Assembly (NCBI RefSeq): GCF_050749805.1
Contig: NZ_CP192738.1
Coordinates: 4,216,001-4,280,000 of the forward strand
Source: Hahella sp018986435
GTDB lineage: Bacteria > Pseudomonadota > Gammaproteobacteria > Pseudomonadales > Oleiphilaceae
Direction: 5' to 3'
Length of the DNA stretch: 64,000 nt
Position 1 is the stretch's first letter. Every line of letters begins with the position of its first letter. The position numbers were made by a program, and so were the translations under genes. Below, piece by piece: positions 8,480 through 17,485 of this stretch. The notes beneath the pieces were generated by a model, which ran no database searches, was not told the origin of the DNA, and worked only from the letters and a program-made list of their open reading frames with translations.

Positions 8480-9664
8480 ATGACCAACATTCGCGCCCTA
8501 ATACTAGACGCTAATCAACGCTCCGCTCTCGCCGCCACCCGCTCTTTAGGCGCCCAAGGCATTTGGGTCATGACCGCAGATGAAAGCCTCGAAACGCTGG
8601 CAGGAGCCTCCCGCTTCTCACTTGACAAGGAGGTGTACGCCTCCCCTTACACCAAGCCAGCCAACTTCTTTAACGATATTTTGAAAATAATATCCGAGAA
8701 GCAGATCAACTTCCTTCTGCCCGTTACTGAAGCCTCGACTTATGTCATCCTGGAAAACAGAGAGAAGTTGCCAAAAGGCTTAATTCTGCCATTTTCAGAA
8801 GCGGAGTCGATAGAGCATTTGGCCAACAAAAATCGCTTGTTTCAGCTTGCCCAGTCTCTAGGGCTACCAACTCCACACACTCAGTATATTGAAAGTATAG
8901 AGCAAGCGCAGAGCGTATTATCCGACATTACGGAGTACCCTATCGTATTAAAGCCTTTTAAGTCGCGCATTCTTACAGGTCGTGAAATTATCAGCACTAC
9001 TGTGCTCATCGTTCACTCCCGAGCTGAGGCTGAGGAGGCACTCAAAAAGCGCTATTTCCGTGATTATCCCTTCATGATTCAGTCTTACATTAAAGGAGAG
9101 GGTCAGGGCTTATTCGCTCTTTATTCCCAAGGAAGCCCTGTTTGCCACTTTTCCCACCGCAGACTTAGAGAGAAACCCCCATCTGGAGGCGTCAGCGTGC
9201 TTTGCGAGTCAAAAGAAGTTGACTCTCGCATGAAGCAAATTTCTGACACCTTACTCCATCATGCAAATTGGAATGGCGTAGCGATGGTGGAATTCAAGGT
9301 AGCGGATGATGGCACGCCATACCTTATGGAAATCAACCCCCGATTTTGGGGCTCTCTCCAACTCGCCATCGATTCCGGCGTAGATTTCCCTTATCTCCTT
9401 CTAACTTCCTTTGTAAACGGCGTCGCCGCTCCTGTCGACTCATTCGTAGTTGGGCAAAAAATGCGTTGGCTGCTTGGCGACCTGGATCGCCTATACCTAG
9501 TTTTAAAGTCCCCATCTCGCCAATATTCAATAGGGCGAAAGTTGCTTGAATTACTTCGCTTTTTTCTTCCCAATGGCAGAACCAAGCATGAAGTCAACAG
9601 ACTATCCGATTTCAAGCCATTTATATTTGAACTAAAGAAATACTTACGCGATTTACGTAGCTAA
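8480..9664 (+). CDS. ATP-grasp carboxylate-amine ligase-like protein
   Basis: A 394-residue ATP-grasp enzyme, distantly like carbamoyl-phosphate synthase and D-Ala-D-Ala ligase, that should activate a carboxylate as acyl phosphate and join it to an amine or similar nucleophile. Residues 1-110 form a Rossmann-like pre-ATP-grasp domain (RALILDANQRSALAATRSL). YPIVLKPFKSR carries the ATP-binding Lys. GVAMVEFKVADDGTPYLMEINPRFWGS holds the Mg-binding Glu and Asn typical of the fold. It stands alone on the plus strand between two minus-strand polysaccharide units, behind its own promoter. Proteins of this kind recur in surface-glycan loci, but their substrates are mostly unknown. Given the neighbouring NRPS and uronic-acid gene, amidation of a sugar carboxylate is a reasonable but unproven role. 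Confidence 0.8.
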   Translation: MTNIRALILDANQRSALAATRSLGAQGIWVMTADESLETLAGASRFSLDKEVYASPYTKPANFFNDILKIISEKQINFLLPVTEASTYVILENREKLPKGLILPFSEAESIEHLANKNRLFQLAQSLGLPTPHTQYIESIEQAQSVLSDITEYPIVLKPFKSRILTGREIISTTVLIVHSRAEAEEALKKRYFRDYPFMIQSYIKGEGQGLFALYSQGSPVCHFSHRRLREKPPSGGVSVLCESKEVDSRMKQISDTLLHHANWNGVAMVEFKVADDGTPYLMEINPRFWGSLQLAIDSGVDFPYLLLTSFVNGVAAPVDSFVVGQKMRWLLGDLDRLYLVLKSPSRQYSIGRKLLELLRFFLPNGRTKHEVNRLSDFKPFIFELKKYLRDLRS

Positions 9665-9700
9665 AACTTCGCCAAAGTACTGAGAACATCGCACATTCAT

Positions 9701-9726
9701 CTTGCCCAGTCTTAAGACTGGGCAAG
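9701..9726. terminator. Perfect palindrome between convergent genes, probable terminator stem
   Basis: A perfect 26-base palindrome (two 13-base arms with no spacer, centred on CTTAAG) lies between the stop of the ATP-grasp gene and the stop of the convergent glycosyltransferase gene. No T-tract follows on either strand, so it is not a textbook intrinsic terminator. A protein-binding site is the alternative. Confidence 0.5.
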
Positions 9727-9755
9727 ACCGCTATTGCAAAGCTCCTCTAGGAAGA

Positions 9756-10853
9756 CTATGCAGTGAGTTTGTCGTATAGGCCCTCATAGTCTCGCACCAT
9801 GTTTACTAGAGAAAACCTCTCTTTTGCAGAGCTTAACGCCGCCTGACGCAATTTATCCGCATACTCTTTATCCCTGAGCTTGAGCAAAGCCGTTTTAACT
9901 GCTTCCGAGTCTCCTACGGGAATCAATTGGCCTGAAACCTCATCTTCAATGATTTCCTCTGGCCCACCACTTCGAGTCGCGACAACTGTCAAACCTGCCA
10001 TCATGGCTTCAACTGTCGCTATGGAAAACCCTTCACTTATAGAAGTTAAAAGAAAGATATCCGCTTGCCCCAGTAAATCCTTTACATCTGAACGAAAGCC
10101 AAGAAAGTGCAGATTAGGCACTCCGCCATGGGACTCAACTCGCCTCAACAGCTCCTCATAGAGACTCTTTTTCTGATCCCCTACAACGACAAAGTGGTAC
10201 TCCTGGGCCCCCTTCATCTTGGCGGCAGCATCCACCAAATGCTCATAGCCTTTTGCGGGGCGTATATTACCCACGGAAAGCACAACAATCGCGCCGTCAG
10301 GCAAGCCAAGCTCGCTCTTCAGCGTCCCGCCTCGCCGCGAAAAGAGCCCAGGATCAACACCATTGTAGATGAGCTTTAACTTACTACTCTCAAGCTCCCC
10401 TCTTTGCTTTAACTCTTCTTCCAGCTTCTTCGATACAGAAACGATAGAGTCCGCCCCTAGGCTTATTAACTTAAACTTCAGATTCAACAACCTTTCCTGC
10501 TTCGCCACATCAACACCTCCATGAAATGTGGCTATCATCGGCTTCCGCGTAAGCATGGCGACAAGAGCGCCATATACATTCGATCCCATTAAGTGCGCAT
10601 GGATCACATCTATCTTCATTGATCGGACAAATTTCACCAGCGCCCAAGCATAACCAAGATTAAAGCTCCCTTTAGAGTCGATAAATACAGGCTCCAGGCC
10701 CGACTCTCGGACTTGATCCGCAACCCATCCATCTCCACGCAGAATAACGTAGTGTCGATATTTGTCTTTGGACAAATTTCTCAATAATTGGATGAAAACA
10801 GTCTCTGCGCCGCCAGGACCAGTGGTGTCGATTAAATGCAATACGTTCTTCAT
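9756..10853 (-). CDS. Glycosyltransferase family 4 protein
   Basis: A 365-residue GT4 glycosyltransferase. The N-terminus LHLIDTTGPGGAETVFIQLL has the GGAE loop common in this family. IDVIHAHLMGSNVYGALVA completes the acceptor domain. VVLSVGNIRPAKGYEHLVDA opens the donor domain, and ISEGFSIATVEAMMAGLTVVA carries the EX7E motif. It is the last gene of the long minus-strand operon that begins with the sugar transferase at 23.4 kb, and it starts 33 bases after the NRPS gene stops. It probably adds one sugar of the repeat unit at the cytoplasmic membrane. Donor and acceptor unknown. Confidence 0.9.
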   Translation of the reverse strand: MKNVLHLIDTTGPGGAETVFIQLLRNLSKDKYRHYVILRGDGWVADQVRESGLEPVFIDSKGSFNLGYAWALVKFVRSMKIDVIHAHLMGSNVYGALVAMLTRKPMIATFHGGVDVAKQERLLNLKFKLISLGADSIVSVSKKLEEELKQRGELESSKLKLIYNGVDPGLFSRRGGTLKSELGLPDGAIVVLSVGNIRPAKGYEHLVDAAAKMKGAQEYHFVVVGDQKKSLYEELLRRVESHGGVPNLHFLGFRSDVKDLLGQADIFLLTSISEGFSIATVEAMMAGLTVVATRSGGPEEIIEDEVSGQLIPVGDSEAVKTALLKLRDKEYADKLRQAALSSAKERFSLVNMVRDYEGLYDKLTA

Positions 10854-10886
10854 ATAAGTTAGTTACCAACCAATCCTCTCGACACT

Positions 10887-13800
10887 TTATTCTTGCTCAC
10901 GAAGAAAGCCGGCGAGCACCCGTTTTGCTTCATCTGACTCCAGAAACTGAGCGTGCTCCGCGTCCACCGTTTCAACTTCGACTCTACCCGTAAGGTGCCT
11001 CTCCCAACCCAGCCATGGAAAACTGTACACCCCCGCTTTTTCCATTGGCAAACGCAGCAAAATCACGCTGCCGCCATAGGTTCGTTCACGGTGTCTTTCC
11101 ATGGCGATTCTATTAGCCCTACGAACATCGAAGATTCTCAATGTTTGAGGCAAGCGAAGACTAAAGGCGCGATAGAGACTCAGCTTAGCCACCTGTAGAT
11201 AATACTTGGATCGCGCAGAAAAGCTTTGCATCGCCTTCTCCCAAAAGCCGCGCCTATCTACTTCTGCGCTCTCACGCTCACTTTTTGCCAGCGGACCAAT
11301 CGTATCAAGCAGGATAACCCAATCCACTTTAAAGCCTTTAGCCAAAAGTTCATTGGCCAACTCTATAGCTATAGTTCCCCCCATAGAGCCCCCTAAGAGA
11401 CAAACATGCTTTTTAGCAAACGTTTGTTCTACCTGGACCGCATAATACGCCGCCATTTCCAGAATGGACTCGAATGGCTTACTGGCGCCATCCAGTCCTG
11501 TCGACTGTATTCCATATACAGGCCGATTCAGCCCTTCGAAATCAATCAACGCTTTGTACGCCAGCACATTCCCGCCAATAGGATGAACACATATCAGTGG
11601 CGTTTTCGCCCCTCCAGGCGACAGCGTGACAATATTACGCCAATGGGCGGCCTCTCCTTCCTGCGACGAAGAATACGCCTCAACATCTTGGGCATTATCA
11701 TTCGCCACTAAAATGCGCCCCAACTCCTTCGCCAGAGACTTTGGCGTTGGCGCCTTAAACAGCAGTGCTAAGGGCGCGTTAATTCCACATTTCCGATGCA
11801 ACTGATCAAAAATCTGCAGCGCCTTTATAGAATGGCCGCCAACTTCAAAGAAGTTAGCGTCCTCATCAAGACTGCTTAGTCCCAAAACGTCTTTCCATAC
11901 TCCTATTACTTTTTCTAACAGAGCTTCGTTCACCATCAGATCAGTCGCCAGCTTATCTGGATCAAAGCCTTCTGCCGGAGAAGCCTTACTAACTATATAC
12001 CCAGCGTGTCCTTCTAACTTCAGTTCGGACTTACCCGCTTCCAAACTATCTATCAAGCTGGTGAGTGTATGAGTGAAGTCAGAGACCATAAGTTTTGAGG
12101 TTTGCTCAGTGAAAAGTGCGGTACTGGTTTGGAATCTGAACGTAAAGTCCCTTCCATCAAAGTCTACAAATAGAAATATCTCACCTTGCGTATAGCCAGC
12201 ATCAACATGAAGCGGCCGCAGAGCGCCAGCATTTTTTACCGCCCTTTTACGTTGAGAAAAGTCATTAAACGTAATATAAGCCTGAGCCAGGGTCGGCCTG
12301 GATGGGTCTCGATCAGCATGCGCCGCAGAAACTATTTTATCGAACGACAGCTCACCATGCAGGAGCGCCTGATTTAGAGTTTGCTCAACATACTTAACTT
12401 GCTCAAAAAGACTCTTTTCCTGTTTATACAGCCTGAGCGGTATCGTATTAAAGAACATGCCTATAGCATCATGGAGCCCCGCCTTGGAGTCTCTACCGCT
12501 TGTAGCTGTGCCTAGTACTATATCTTCTCCACCAGAAGCTCTTTTCAACCATGCCGCATAGGCGCAAACCAATATAACAAAGGGCCTGGTGCGAACTAAG
12601 TGAGCAGCGGCAATTAAACGCTTCGCAACATCCTCACCGAGAAGCGCAGAATATTGTCGTCCCTTAAAATCAAAATACTCCGGGCGAGGATAGTCTGCCG
12701 GAAGACTTAAGGCTGGCAAGGGCCCTTTTAACTCCTGCCTCCAGAAGTCCACACTTTCTCGTAAATCATCTCCACCTCTCGCCAAATTGACGCCATCCCA
12801 CCCCACTGCCGGTTGAGCTTTAAAGTCCGCCCCCCCTATCAATTGTTCGTATAAATCAAATAACCGATTCCATACCAGCAATTGAGAGACTCCATCCAAT
12901 AAAATATGATGGGTAATCATCTGTATTGCGATCAGTTTTCCATCAGCCTCATAGGCTACAAAGCGGACTAATAACTCCTCACTAAAGTTAAACTCCCTTT
13001 TCGCCTCCTGATGTAGGTAGGCATCAAGAGCGCCTGAATCCAAATATAAATCCCTAACCTCCAACGGCGTCTCAGGCTCTTCGCGCAACTCCCAGCTCAA
13101 ATCATCAACATTTAAATGCAGCCTTATCGCTGGCGTAGCTTTCATTAAGGCATCTATCGCAAGCTTTAACTGATCAACTTCCCAGACGCCCTCCAGCATG
13201 AATGCCTCAGACTCGTTGAAAACACTACTGGAGCCTGCCAACTGACATATAAACCAAATACGTTTCTGTCCATCGGTCAAGCTTCTATCGTTATTTGCCG
13301 GCTCGTCCAGCCTATTACCATCTTCGGAGAAAGAGGCGACTAATTCACACTGCTCCATGAAGAGTGGATGAGCGATCAAAAGATTAATGCTTAGGAATTT
13401 GCCAAACTCTTTCTCAATCTCCACCGAGAGACGGGCAGAGGCCAACGAATGCCCCCCCAATTCATTAAAATGGTCATAGGGACTTTTAGGCTCGACGCCT
13501 AAAACAGCCCCCCATACTTTCGCAAGCCTAAGCTCCGTATCTGTGGCAAAGCATGCCTCGACGCCATCAGCCGTCGATAGACTCGCTTCAACGTCCTTTT
13601 TTAGCGCTTTTTTATCTATCTTTTTGTTAGGCGTCTGAGGAAAGCTTTCATAGACTCGCCACAATCCCGGCGTCATATAAAACGGCAGCGTATTCCGCAG
13701 ATCTTTTTCAATAACAGGAAAAGCAAGCTTTTCGCCGGCAAACCGAACACAACCTACCAGGACGTTATCGCCTACCGCATTAGATACGGCGACAACAGCT

Positions 13801-15173
13801 GCATCCGCGATTCCCGGGATCTGCTGCAAAGCGGCCTCAATCTCTCCCAATTCAATTCGAAAACCGCGTATCTTTACTTGATTATCAAGGCGATCCAGAT
13901 AACGCAGACGCCCATCTTGCCTCTGCTCGACCAAGTCCCCTGTGCGATAAAAAGCTTTGGTTTGACCATTTTCAACCAAAGATATAAATCGATCAGAATT
14001 TAATTCAGGGCGTCGAAAGTAACCTGGCGATAGACACTCTCCGCCGATTAACAGCTCCCCTGAGCCGCCGGTGCAAACTGGCTGCAAGCTCTCATTAACG
14101 ACACGTAACTCGATATTAGCGTATGGTTCACCTAAGGGTATAAAGCCAGCCTCGATGTCTTCTGAGCTAACCTTATGGCTAGTTACCCAAACTGTGGCTT
14201 CTGTTGGACCATACATATTCCAGACTTCACCAGCGCTGCTGAGCAGCTTTGCGGCCAAGTCTGACGGGAAGGCTTCGCCTCCACATAATATTTTCTGATC
14301 TTGATTCGGCTTCCAGCCCAGCTCCAACATTAACCGCCAGGTAGCTGGCGTGGCCTGCAAGACGTTGATGCGATTATCTTCGATTATTGCAGCCAGTCGA
14401 TCTGGAGAAAGCGCGTCCCCTTTCTTACAAACATATACGCAGCCCCCCAAAACTATGGGAAGAAATAGCTCCAACACGGAGATATCAAAAGATATCGTGG
14501 TTAGACCAAGAAACCGGTCGCCATCTTGCGTTCCGATCTTATCGTCGACGCCATATAAAAAGTTTATCGCCGCCCGATGCGTAATTGGGACGCCTTTAGG
14601 CCTTCCAGTGGAGCCTGATGTAAAAATAATATAAGCAAGCAATTCCGCCGTATTGGTTCGGCGTTCAGAAATGCGCAGATATTCACTTCTAAGTTCATCA
14701 AAAGAACGCAGAGCGTCTCCCGGCGGGTTCAGGTCATATCTATCAAGCAAAAGTACATTTTGCGTACTTCCAACCAGAGGTTGCGTAGAGGGTTCATAGA
14801 TAGCGGCCGATACATCCGCGTCTTCAAGGATAATTGCAATTCTCTCAGCAGGGAAAGCGGGGTCCACAGGGACATAAGCAGCGCCTAACATCCCTACTCC
14901 CAAAAGCAGAGCAGAAAGGTAATGGTCTCGATTAACACATACAGCCACCCTATCGCCTGACTTTACGCCCAAGATCTTGAGGCGCTCCGCCACGAGCAAG
15001 GAGTGACTTAGTAACTCTAAATATGTGAATTGACCATCTTCAGACTTGACTGCGCTACAGTCAGGGAAGCGCTCGGCTGCAGCAATTAGAGCTTCCGGCA
15101 ACCCCCACTCTTTTTGCCTGGCGGCGGCAAACAACTCTCGCCTCCACCCTCTATTCCCAAGAGTGCTACTCAT
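10887..15173 (-). CDS. Nonribosomal peptide synthetase, A-T-C-T-TE
   Basis: A 1428-residue NRPS. Adenylation domain, residues ~25-530: A3 IIFTSGSTGRPKG, A5 NMYGPTEATV, A7 YRTGDL, A8 KIRGFRIELGEIEAAL, A10 Lys in PNKKIDKKAL. First carrier domain ~545-610 with GGHS, Ser576. Condensation domain ~625-1045 with HHILLDG (755-761) and the GMFFNTIPLR block. Second carrier ~1085-1150 with GGHS, Ser1115. Thioesterase ~1190-1428 with GGSMGG (Ser1263) and His1407. Hand reading of the specificity pocket gives approximately DILALGMVWK, close to glycine-type codes; this needs software confirmation. There is one A domain for two carriers, so the second carrier must be loaded in trans or receive an acceptor from elsewhere. 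It is embedded in the polysaccharide operon between a FemAB-like transferase and a glycosyltransferase, which suggests a role in decorating the glycan rather than making a free peptide. Confidence 0.92.
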   Translation of the reverse strand: MSSTLGNRGWRRELFAAARQKEWGLPEALIAAAERFPDCSAVKSEDGQFTYLELLSHSLLVAERLKILGVKSGDRVAVCVNRDHYLSALLLGVGMLGAAYVPVDPAFPAERIAIILEDADVSAAIYEPSTQPLVGSTQNVLLLDRYDLNPPGDALRSFDELRSEYLRISERRTNTAELLAYIIFTSGSTGRPKGVPITHRAAINFLYGVDDKIGTQDGDRFLGLTTISFDISVLELFLPIVLGGCVYVCKKGDALSPDRLAAIIEDNRINVLQATPATWRLMLELGWKPNQDQKILCGGEAFPSDLAAKLLSSAGEVWNMYGPTEATVWVTSHKVSSEDIEAGFIPLGEPYANIELRVVNESLQPVCTGGSGELLIGGECLSPGYFRRPELNSDRFISLVENGQTKAFYRTGDLVEQRQDGRLRYLDRLDNQVKIRGFRIELGEIEAALQQIPGIADAAVVAVSNAVGDNVLVGCVRFAGEKLAFPVIEKDLRNTLPFYMTPGLWRVYESFPQTPNKKIDKKALKKDVEASLSTADGVEACFATDTELRLAKVWGAVLGVEPKSPYDHFNELGGHSLASARLSVEIEKEFGKFLSINLLIAHPLFMEQCELVASFSEDGNRLDEPANNDRSLTDGQKRIWFICQLAGSSSVFNESEAFMLEGVWEVDQLKLAIDALMKATPAIRLHLNVDDLSWELREEPETPLEVRDLYLDSGALDAYLHQEAKREFNFSEELLVRFVAYEADGKLIAIQMITHHILLDGVSQLLVWNRLFDLYEQLIGGADFKAQPAVGWDGVNLARGGDDLRESVDFWRQELKGPLPALSLPADYPRPEYFDFKGRQYSALLGEDVAKRLIAAAHLVRTRPFVILVCAYAAWLKRASGGEDIVLGTATSGRDSKAGLHDAIGMFFNTIPLRLYKQEKSLFEQVKYVEQTLNQALLHGELSFDKIVSAAHADRDPSRPTLAQAYITFNDFSQRKRAVKNAGALRPLHVDAGYTQGEIFLFVDFDGRDFTFRFQTSTALFTEQTSKLMVSDFTHTLTSLIDSLEAGKSELKLEGHAGYIVSKASPAEGFDPDKLATDLMVNEALLEKVIGVWKDVLGLSSLDEDANFFEVGGHSIKALQIFDQLHRKCGINAPLALLFKAPTPKSLAKELGRILVANDNAQDVEAYSSSQEGEAAHWRNIVTLSPGGAKTPLICVHPIGGNVLAYKALIDFEGLNRPVYGIQSTGLDGASKPFESILEMAAYYAVQVEQTFAKKHVCLLGGSMGGTIAIELANELLAKGFKVDWVILLDTIGPLAKSERESAEVDRRGFWEKAMQSFSARSKYYLQVAKLSLYRAFSLRLPQTLRIFDVRRANRIAMERHRERTYGGSVILLRLPMEKAGVYSFPWLGWERHLTGRVEVETVDAEHAQFLESDEAKRVLAGFLREQE

Positions 15174-15224
15174 TACTTTACTCTGCAGTTTAGGTTCGAC
15201 GCGGCGGATAAGCCTATCAACCGC

Positions 15225-16595
15225 CTATGGCAAGTACTTAACCAGCAACGGGCCCACTGTATTAGTAAGCCAAACAGGAAGCCTCTTCCAAACTGCTATA
15301 ACCAACTTGAACTTCGGATTATCCGGGTTCAATTTGGGCGCGTCCCTACCTTCCGCCAAGCCGTAATCCCAATGCAACCTGACAGGAGTCGCCCCCCACT
15401 GCTGTTTAAACTTATAGGTGCCGCTACCTTCAGTGCAGCGCCCAAAATCAAATATCTGATACTTCTGATGAATGCTGAATTTGAGTATTTCCCAGTACAT
15501 CAGCATATTAATTCCAGAGCTGTTAGCTTCCTGCAACGTAGAAGCCCAGGGAATTTCCATGCGACGCCCGTAGCCAATTACAATTGCGCATGCAACTACA
15601 GTCTTATTTAACCTGCCTATGACAACTCTAGCAGATTCTCCGTATGAGCTAAGGAAACCATGAAAAAAGTTTTTCCCATAAACTGGCGTACCAAGATCCC
15701 TCATATTCCTTGCGAAAACAGCATAGAAGTCATTCAACAACTCGGCGCCGCCGATAGTGATTTCCGCACCTTCCTTTTGAGGACGCTTAATTTGCGCTCG
15801 AATTTTGGGCTTGAAGCTTAACCACAATTCTTCTTCTCGCTCTGGCAACGCAAGCCAGAATGTCAGCTTCTCAGTACGTTGCGGCAATCCCAGATTGGAT
15901 GTCGTCAAATGTCTCAGCTCAATGTGACTTGCTCCCACCTGATCGCGCCAACGTACTGCATCGGCGAGCAGCATTTGTGCGACCTGTTTGCTGTCAGCCA
16001 GAATTCCGCCATAGTTAAAATACGGCGCAGAAACAATAAAGTTTCCAAATAGGCGGCTATTCAATTGAGTAAGAGGCAGAATACCGACGACTCTATTCGA
16101 TTCATCAAGCGCACAAATAAATCGACATGGATGGCCATACACCGACTCGACAAAAGATTTCACCCATAACTTGTGGTACGGGGAAGCCTGTAGATGTTGG
16201 TCGACGTATTCCTCCCAAGACGCTCGCAAACCTGGTTCGGCGTCAACTTCCACGACGCGAAATGCTTTGACTGCGAGACCTAAGATCTGAGGCGCAGAAG
16301 AGACTTCCTCAACAATCTGTTGCAGCTTCTCCGCCTGCTTAGCCTTATCTGGCGGACCATCCGAAAGCACATCGCTCGATTGTCCGACCTGCTGGCGCTG
16401 CGCCTTCTTAAAATCCTTAATCTTACCCGTTACTTCCTTAAACTCGGCTGACACTACCCCCATTTCAACAATGAGCTCACCCGCATCGGAGCCATTTTTC
16501 TTAGCCTCGCCAATTAAGCGCGACAGTTCGCCCTTGCGCGCCTTAAGCTGGTCTTCCCGTAACTTCAGGCTGTCTAGATTGTTAGCATCTTTCAT
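15225..16595 (-). CDS. FemAB-like acyltransferase (XrtA/PEP-CTERM type) with SerRS-arm-like N-terminal coiled coil
   Basis: A 456-residue protein. Residues ~110-456 form a FemAB/GNAT-type domain like the FemAB-related proteins of PEP-CTERM exopolysaccharide loci: FNYGGILADSKQVAQML, a basic KIRAQIKRPQKEGAEI stretch, and FDFGRCTEGSGTYKFKQQWGA, the conserved end motif. FemABX enzymes move an amino acid from aminoacyl-tRNA to an amine on a cell-wall precursor. Residues ~10-70 form a charged coiled coil whose pattern (RKGELSRLIGEAKKNGSDA) strongly resembles the tRNA-binding arm of seryl-tRNA synthetases. This extension makes the protein about 100 residues longer than simple members. It lies 9 bases from the deacetylase gene and about 50 bases before the NRPS gene. 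Likely role: adding an amino acid or acyl group to the polysaccharide. The substrate is inference. Confidence 0.85.
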   Translation of the reverse strand: MKDANNLDSLKLREDQLKARKGELSRLIGEAKKNGSDAGELIVEMGVVSAEFKEVTGKIKDFKKAQRQQVGQSSDVLSDGPPDKAKQAEKLQQIVEEVSSAPQILGLAVKAFRVVEVDAEPGLRASWEEYVDQHLQASPYHKLWVKSFVESVYGHPCRFICALDESNRVVGILPLTQLNSRLFGNFIVSAPYFNYGGILADSKQVAQMLLADAVRWRDQVGASHIELRHLTTSNLGLPQRTEKLTFWLALPEREEELWLSFKPKIRAQIKRPQKEGAEITIGGAELLNDFYAVFARNMRDLGTPVYGKNFFHGFLSSYGESARVVIGRLNKTVVACAIVIGYGRRMEIPWASTLQEANSSGINMLMYWEILKFSIHQKYQIFDFGRCTEGSGTYKFKQQWGATPVRLHWDYGLAEGRDAPKLNPDNPKFKLVIAVWKRLPVWLTNTVGPLLVKYLP

Positions 16596-16603
16596 AAAAG
16601 GCG

Positions 16604-17470
16604 TTAAACCGCAACTGGAGCAGAGTCTATAGACTGAGACCTGAGCACGTCTGAAACCGTAGTAAAGGAAAAGTCATCGAGCAACGCCTCTAACCTGGAA
16701 AAGCAAACATCCAGATTGTTGTAATGCCTAAATGTCGACAACATGCTGGCCTTGACTCGAGGCTGCTTCGGATCAATTTCCCATGGGTGCAAATAAAAAA
16801 TAAAACTACGCCCCAATCTATTCACACGCCCCAACCCCCAACGCGTAAGCCAATAGGGAAACAACCTGAAATAGCCGCCGCCAGCGATAGGAAGTCTATA
16901 TTTTCCGATTGGACAGGTGGTTAAGGGGAACTCCACAATCTGTTTACCATTTGGCGCTTGCAGAAGATAAGGATCTTCCGGCGTGTTCGGCATCCCATAG
17001 CGGTCATGCCTTACCGGAAAGATACTTGAATCCCACTTAAATCCTAAATCACACAAAATATCCAACGCCCACTTGGACTTAGCTGTTATTGAGTAACTTG
17101 CCGCCCTATACCCTTCCACTGGCTGCTGGATGATATTTTCCAGAATATCTTTGGATTTAGCGGTTTCTTCCCTGAATACTTCAGGAGTCTGCGAATAAAC
17201 CAACTGGTGGCTGTAGCCGTGTGACGCCACTTCGTGACCCGCCTGATGAATCTCCGTGACAATATGAGGATATCTTTCCGCCACCCAGCCCAAAACAAAA
17301 AAAGTGCCTTTTACACCTTTCTTATCAAACAACTCGAGCAAGTCTCGCGTATTTTTTTCAACGCGACACTCCCGACTCGTCCACTCATCAACGCCGATTG
17401 ATTCCGCTAGCGCTGCAACGTGGAAATAGTCCTCTACATCTATAGTCAAGGCGTTCTGCAAGACAACCAC
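16604..17470 (-). CDS. Polysaccharide deacetylase, DUF3473 / PEP-CTERM-locus type
   Basis: A 288-residue NodB-fold deacetylase that removes N-acetyl groups from amino sugars. ALTIDVEDYFHVAAL at the N-terminus gives the catalytic Asp pair of this subfamily. GHEVASHGYSHQLVY gives the His-X3-His metal site. VEGYRAASYSIT gives the conserved Arg motif. The C-terminal third (YLHPWEIDPKQPRVK and after) is the DUF3473 extension specific to XrtA-type exopolysaccharide operons. There is no clear signal peptide, so the enzyme may act on cytoplasmic lipid-linked intermediates. Sitting next to the FemAB-like transferase, it could expose free amines that are then re-acylated. It follows the beta-barrel gene by 15 bases in the same operon. 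Confidence 0.9.
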   Translation of the reverse strand: MVVLQNALTIDVEDYFHVAALAESIGVDEWTSRECRVEKNTRDLLELFDKKGVKGTFFVLGWVAERYPHIVTEIHQAGHEVASHGYSHQLVYSQTPEVFREETAKSKDILENIIQQPVEGYRAASYSITAKSKWALDILCDLGFKWDSSIFPVRHDRYGMPNTPEDPYLLQAPNGKQIVEFPLTTCPIGKYRLPIAGGGYFRLFPYWLTRWGLGRVNRLGRSFIFYLHPWEIDPKQPRVKASMLSTFRHYNNLDVCFSRLEALLDDFSFTTVSDVLRSQSIDSAPVAV

Positions 17471-17485
17471 CTGTATGCTGAATGA

